From Prosapia bicincta (taxonomy: Eukaryota > Arthropoda > Insecta > Hemiptera > Cercopidae): a stretch of DNA of 64,000 nt. The stretch is taken from assembly GCA_036971475.1 (NCBI GenBank), contig JBAIZL010000002.1, positions 132,573,740-132,637,739 on the forward strand, written 5' to 3'. A model generated the notes under the pieces. It was not told the origin of the DNA, ran no database searches, and saw only the letters and a program-made list of their open reading frames with translations. Positions within the stretch are counted from its first letter, which is position 1. Each line of letters starts with the position of its first letter. This document shows, piece by piece, positions 59,770 through 64,000 of the stretch. The translations under genes and the position numbers were made by a program.

Positions 59770-60200
59770 CTTTGGAAAGTCTCTCATACCAAGAAACAAA
59801 ATAATACCTTCAACTGGCTACAGTACAAGCGTCTTTATTGAAAAGCGTTCAAGAAGAGTAGGAGGGCGAAAAGAAGACTTGTGACTCGGAGAACCTGTCT
59901 TCCGGCTTTCCTCCGAGTCATAGCAACAACACCTGGAGGTGTGACGTCAAGCACTGCAGCAGTACCTACTACTACCACTACAGACTTTAAAGCTACCTAC
60001 TGACTGTCGTACCGTTTACAGTTTCCTAACTGAAAATCTTTTGGCGTTCGTACGCGTAATTGACAGGTAAATTAAACTTGCTACCATGTATATATTTTTG
60101 TGATCGGTGGAAGTTAGTGACAAGCCTCTGAGGAAACGCCAATCCCTTCACCAAGCCAGAGGTCTTTTTGGAAAAGAGGCTCTCACAGATATAGATCAAA
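59770..60200. other. GC-richer patch upstream of the anoctamin exon
   Basis: The patch contains a hairpin (gactcggag and ctccgagtc, 9-bp stem, about 24-base loop, at 59890-59930) and a GTTGAAG/GTATTA donor-like site on the minus strand at about 59805-59818. It could hold a non-coding first exon or promoter of the anoctamin gene, but the only short frame starting with ATG there ends quickly at a stop. No motif supports it. Confidence 0.2.
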
Positions 60201-60504
60201 TAAATCTGTAGTACGGAGAAACGTACAAGAAATATTCACGTTATTCAGAAAATTGTATTACAGTATTTACATAACTATACGTGCTATTCAAGTATTTTGA
60301 GATGATTTATGTTGTGAAAAATACTACTGCTACAGAGTTGATAATTACCCTTGATAGTATTACTAATTCTTTTGTTAGTATTATGAAGTACAAACAAGTC
60401 CAAGAATTGTTTAAAACTGTTGTAATCTTCCTTTTTTGGATCAATCCGTTTTAATACTCATTTTTCATTTTGACATAAATATTTGAAAACATATTTGTAC
60501 TTGA

Positions 60505-61165
60505 AGTTGCTTGAAGTAATCATCTTAAATTCACTGTTTAAACTATATTTAAAAAGTACTTAACAAAGTGAATACGTAATTGCTTACTTTTTAACGCGTT
60601 TCAAAACATTCGTTCCTTTTACGAAGCTAACCTTCTACTGGCGGCATCGGTTAGGTATAAAGCCTGTAACGAGATGGATTTATGACTGAGGAATGGGGTG
60701 GGTTATTTTGGTTGTGTGTTATGTATGGAAAAGGCTGTTGGCTTCAAAATGTGTGTGATCATATAATATGTTTTCTTTATCAGCTAAAATCCAGTTACGC
60801 AAAACACCTAAAAACTCGCAACACACACGGACATACATACAAATTCAAATGTTCTCCATATATTAAAACAAAGTAAAAAACTAACAACTTTAGAAAAATA
60901 CGAGATATACAAACACTACGCAACAGATAAAGAAAACATATTAAATGATCACACACATTTTGAAGCCAACAGCATTTTCCATTACACGACACACAACCAA
61001 AATAATACACCCCATTCCACAGTCATAAATCCATTCCGTTACAGGCTTTATACCTAACCGATGCCGCCAGTAGAGGGTTAGCTTCGTAAAAGGAACAAAT
61101 GTTTTGAAACGCGTCAGCAAGTAAGCAATTACGTATTCACTTAGTTAAGTACTTTTTAAATATAT
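60505..61165. mobile_element. Penelope-like element remnant with inverted terminal sequences
   Basis: The left arm (about 60505-60790) and right arm (about 60920-61165) are reverse complements. They share gtgaatacgtaattgcttac, aacgcgtttcaaaaca, cgttccttttacgaagctaa, ggcggcatcggttaggtata, aagcctgtaacg and tttgtggttcaaaat-type words. Between them lies the coding end listed next. Inverted arrangement of terminal repeats is common in Penelope-like elements. Confidence 0.65.
60790..60985 (+). pseudogene. Penelope-like reverse transcriptase protein, C-terminal tail
   Basis: With frame changes the plus strand reads SSYAKHLKTR, then HTYKFKCS, then LEKYEIYKHYATDKENILND, then HTHFEANSIF. This resembles the end of Penelope-like element proteins after the reverse transcriptase and GIY-YIG region (a conserved H with HL, then GH, then xxLExxEIYK, then LNDQ, then F and LF). 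Only the last 60 or so residues are present and the frame is broken. The match is by pattern memory, so a search would be needed to confirm the clade. Confidence 0.6.
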
Positions 61166-61266
61166 TTGTACTTGTTGATATAATATTTTTCAAATGAAGA
61201 TCATTACGGTTATGCTTACAATTAATCAAATTATTTAAGAAAAAACATGTTTGACAATTTGATACG

Positions 61267-61467
61267 TCAGTTTAATAACAACATTCCTGACGTATTGAGA
61301 TCTTGATACTTTTTTCTAATAAAGGATACAAATTTGTTACCCGATTGCTCGATGATTGGACTTGTTGAATAATTACTACACATTCTTCGTACAGTTCTGG
61401 GACGAGGTGGCTTAATGTAGCCTGAACTTCTTAAAAAATTATAAGCATGAGGATAAATAGAAAACAA
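61267..61467 (-). pseudogene. P-element/THAP9-like transposase fragment
   Basis: The minus-strand frame reads YPHAYNFLRSSGYIKPPRPR, then TVRRMCSNYSTSP, then KFVSFIRKKYQDLN. P-element-type transposases and THAP9 have SPKAYxFLRxxxxLPLPHPxTIRRW, then GF, then FLKxK just before the catalytic region. The order agrees. It lies 270 bases downstream (in sense) of the THAP-domain frame at 61738-62140, so both are probably parts of one decayed element. The piece between them is not recognisable, and no complete catalytic domain is present. Confidence 0.6.
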
Positions 61468-61737
61468 AATGCATGAAGATACGGTGACGTCACATGTATA
61501 CCTATTTATTTCGTGATTATACGTTATGAGTTAAAGCTGTTGTGACATAAAATCCAATGTTTTTTGTATGTTATTTGTTTGTATTGATTGTAGGCGCTGA
61601 GCACAAATCAATAACTAACACCAAGCACTCGTTAGTTTTAATTACATGAAATTCACATCCAATTTGTAGCTCACTATTTAAACACTTTAAACACTACTCG
61701 AGGTTGGAGAAAGTTTTCTTTTCGCGACATATAGCGT

Positions 61738-62140
61738 TTAGCGTTTAGATATTAAACCTTCGCTAATCGCAGCTTTTAAACTGTCATTGTTTTGTCGCGT
61801 TCTGCGTTCGTCTAAATCCTCCCGAAGGAATTTCGTTGTCAAATACGATGGGAAATTTGGGAGAACTGTTGGGATTGCAGATCTTCTTAATGTTGGTTTG
61901 GAAAGTTTTACTCTTATATCGCTACCCGTTTTCTCATCGACGGCTTCAGACCATGTAATGAAATCGCCTTCGGTGAAATGCAGTTCGCAGACTTATGTGT
62001 AAGTAGTAGTGCTGAGGCTCTTTCGATGAATTGCATTCACCCATTTCCTACGATTCTCTTCATCTTTTGGAAATGAAAAACACCGTACTTTTAGGGCATC
62101 ACTTTTTTAAATACCAAGGCAGTTTGGCACAGAGCATTTG
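61738..62140 (-). pseudogene. THAP DNA-binding domain, broken by two stops
   Basis: The minus-strand frame is continuous apart from two TAA codons. It begins KCSVPNC, then FSFPKDEENRRKWVNAIHRK, then VCELHF, then DEKTGSDIRVKLSKPTLRR, AIPTVLPNFPSY, and ends after AISEGLISKR. This is a THAP zinc finger (C2CH: CSVPNC, then C and H of VCELHF, with the FP and W positions and the closing PxxxP-like stretch). The stops lie after LGI and after TYT. THAP domains occur in P-element-type transposases and in host THAP proteins. The neighbouring P-like fragment favours the first. Confidence 0.85.
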
Positions 62141-62344
62141 TGAGCTTTGAAAAAAGCTGTTTCATTTGAAAAAGTAGAACGATACACTATTCAGAATGTA
62201 TAGAACTAACCTACATCATCACGACCGGAACACTATGAACATTAGAACGGAACTGACCAAATCCTCGTAAACTCTACAGGCCTGCGGCCTGTGACGTATG
62301 TCAGAGATTTTATGGCATGGCCTACGCCATCTGTCTAGGTGGTG
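62141..62344. other. Short stretch before the terminal array
   Basis: It contains two small self-complementary words (caggcctgcggcctg and catggcctacgccat) between 62278 and 62330. Nothing else was recognised. Confidence 0.35.
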
Positions 62345-64000
62345 TTCCCTTCTTTATCCCTTCCTTAACTACATCCTTCCCTTCTTTATCCGTCCTTAAC
62401 TGCTTCCTTCCCTTCTTTATCCTTTCCTTAACTCCTTTCTTCCCCTCTTTATTTCTTCCTTAACTCCTTTCTTCCCTTCTTTATCCGTCCTTAACTGCTT
62501 TCTTCCCTTCTTTATTTCTTCCTTAACTCCTTCCATCCCTTCTTTATCCCTTCCTTAACTACTTCCTTCCCTTCTTTATCCGTCCTTAACTGCTTCCTTC
62601 CCTTCTTTATCCTTTCCTTAACTCCTTTCTTCCCTTCTTTATCCCTTCCTTAACTCCTTTCTTCCCTTCTTTATCAGTCCTTAACTGCTTCCTTTCCTTC
62701 TTTATTTCTTCCTTAACACCTTCCTTCCCTTCTTTATCCCTTCCTTAACTACTTCCTTCTCTTCTTTATCCGTCCTTAACTGCTTCCTTCCCTTCTTTAT
62801 CCTTTCCTTAACTCCTTTCTTCCCTTCTTTATCCCTTCCTTAACTCCTTTCTTCCCTTCTTTATCCCTTCCTTAACTCCTTTCTTCCCTTCTTTATCCGT
62901 CCTTAACTGCTTCCTTCCCTTCTTTATTTCTTCCTTAACTCCTTCCTTCCCTTCTTTATCCCTTCCTTAACTACTTCCTTCCCTTCTTTATCCGTCCTTA
63001 ACTGCTTCCTTCCCTTCTTTATCCTTTCCTTAACTCCTTTCTTCCCTTCTTTATCCCTTCCTTAACTCCTTTCTTCCCTTCTTTATCCGTCCTTAACTGC
63101 TTCCTTCCCTTCTTTATCCCTTCCTTAACTCCTTTCTTCCCTTCTTTATCCCTTCCTTAACTGCTTCCTTCCCTTCTTTATCCTATCCTTAACTAATTTC
63201 TTCCCTTCTTTATCCCTTCCTTAACTCCTTTCTTCCCTTCTTTATCCCTTCCTTAACTCCTTTCTTCCCTTCTTTATCCGTCCTTAACTGCTTCCTTCCC
63301 TTCTTAATTTCTTCCTTAACTCCTTCCTTCCCTTCTTTATCCTTTCCTTAACTCCTTTCTTCCCTTCTTTATTTCTACCTTAACGCTTTTCCTCCCTTCT
63401 TTATTTCTTTTTTAACTCCTTTCTTCCCTTCTTTATCCCTTCCTTAACTCCTTTCTTCCCTTCTTTATCCTTTCCTTAATTCCTTTCTTCCCTTCTTTAT
63501 CCGTCCTTAACTGCTTCCTTCCCTTCTTTATTTTTTCCTTAACTCCTTCCTTCCCTTCTTTATCCCTTCCTTAACTCCTTCCTTCCCTTCTTTATTTCTT
63601 CCATAACTCCTTCCTTCCCTTCTTTATCCCTTCCTTAACTACTTCCTTCCCTTCCTTATCCGTCCTTAACTGCTTCCTTCCCTTCTTTATCCTTTCCTTA
63701 ACTCCTTTCTTCCCTTCTTTATTTCTACCTTAACTCCTTCCTTCCCTTCTTTATTTCTTCCTTAACTCCTTTCTTCCCTTCTTTATCCCTTCCTTAACTC
63801 CTTTCTTCCCTTCTTTATCCGTCCTGAACTCCTTCCTTCCATTCTTTATTTCTTCCTTAACTCCTTCCTTCCCTTCTTTATCCCTTCCTTAACTACTTCC
63901 TTCCCTTCTTTATCCGTCCTTAACTGCTTCCTTCCCTTCTTTATCCTTTCCTTAACTCCTTTCTTCCCTTCTTTATTTCTACCTTAACTCCTTCCTTCCC
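62345..64000. repeat. Polypyrimidine minisatellite (about 31-32 bp), running off the window
   Basis: The unit is cttccttcccttctttatcc followed by cttccttaact, with variants tccgtccttaactg, tcctttccttaactc and tttcttccttaactc. At least 52 units are present and the array is cut by the window end. Variant units recur in a partly ordered sequence (tccct, tccgt, tcctt), suggesting a higher-order period of 3 to 5 units. One strand is almost entirely pyrimidine. Confidence 0.95.

Noticed and set aside
59880..60010. First exon of anoctamin with a start codon
   Set aside because: An ATG with a short frame is present on the minus strand, but it ends at a stop before a usable donor, so it is kept only as a weak note.
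61787..62002. 71-codon plus-strand frame
   Set aside because: It is the antisense shadow of the THAP-domain frame.

Overview
The window looks like AT-rich nuclear DNA of an animal, most likely an invertebrate and plausibly an arthropod. The reasons are spliced exons with GT/AG borders, remnants of many eukaryotic transposon groups (hAT, piggyBac, pogo/Tigger, THAP/P-element, Penelope-like, non-LTR), long microsatellites and very large tandem arrays. There is no sign of prokaryotic gene organisation. The species cannot be named from the sequence alone.

The one host gene I can support is an anoctamin (TMEM16) family gene on the minus strand. Three exons in matching phase encode its acidic N-terminal region (59260-59465) and the N-terminal dimerisation domain (58008-58193, then 5755-5853). 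The last two exons are adjacent in the protein but 52.15 kb apart in the DNA, so almost the whole window is one intron (5854-58007). Exons before and after these lie outside the window or were not recognised. A weak candidate for the following exon is at 5279-5430.

Layout. 1-4850: old, diverged tandemly related repeats, with a possible neprilysin-like (M13) exon fragment and a decayed second copy of it. 5.2-5.9 kb: anoctamin exon(s). 5.9-6.6 kb: AT/GT microsatellite, a fold-back repeat and a hAT transposase C-terminus. 8.6-10.6 kb: eight copies of a 244-bp satellite. 10.6-13.3 kb: decayed hAT transposase whose middle part is amplified as a 395-bp repeat in an A-B-A-B pattern. 14.4-23.4 kb: a piggyBac-related repeat family containing a 26-bp minisatellite (about 62 copies) and three tandem 1586-bp units bracketed by duplicated ends. 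23.95-52.1 kb: one 45-bp minisatellite of about 625 units, in three blocks whose orientation flips twice (36860 and 47714). 52.1-54 kb: a TG microsatellite, a pogo/Tigger transposase remnant, a LINE 3' end and a TA tract. 55.1-57.4 kb: a large fold-back element with 141-bp repeats in its arms. 58-59.5 kb: anoctamin exons. 58.8-61.2 kb: Penelope-like inverted copies. 61.3-62.1 kb: THAP-domain and P-element-like transposase remnants. 62.3 kb to the end: a polypyrimidine minisatellite of about 32 bp.

The genes do not form a pathway. The main point is an anoctamin gene carrying an intron of about 52 kb, more than half of it a single inverted 45-bp minisatellite. Because 45 is a multiple of 3, the array has several very long open frames (one of 2515 codons). 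I regard these as by-products of the repeat period, not as demonstrated genes.
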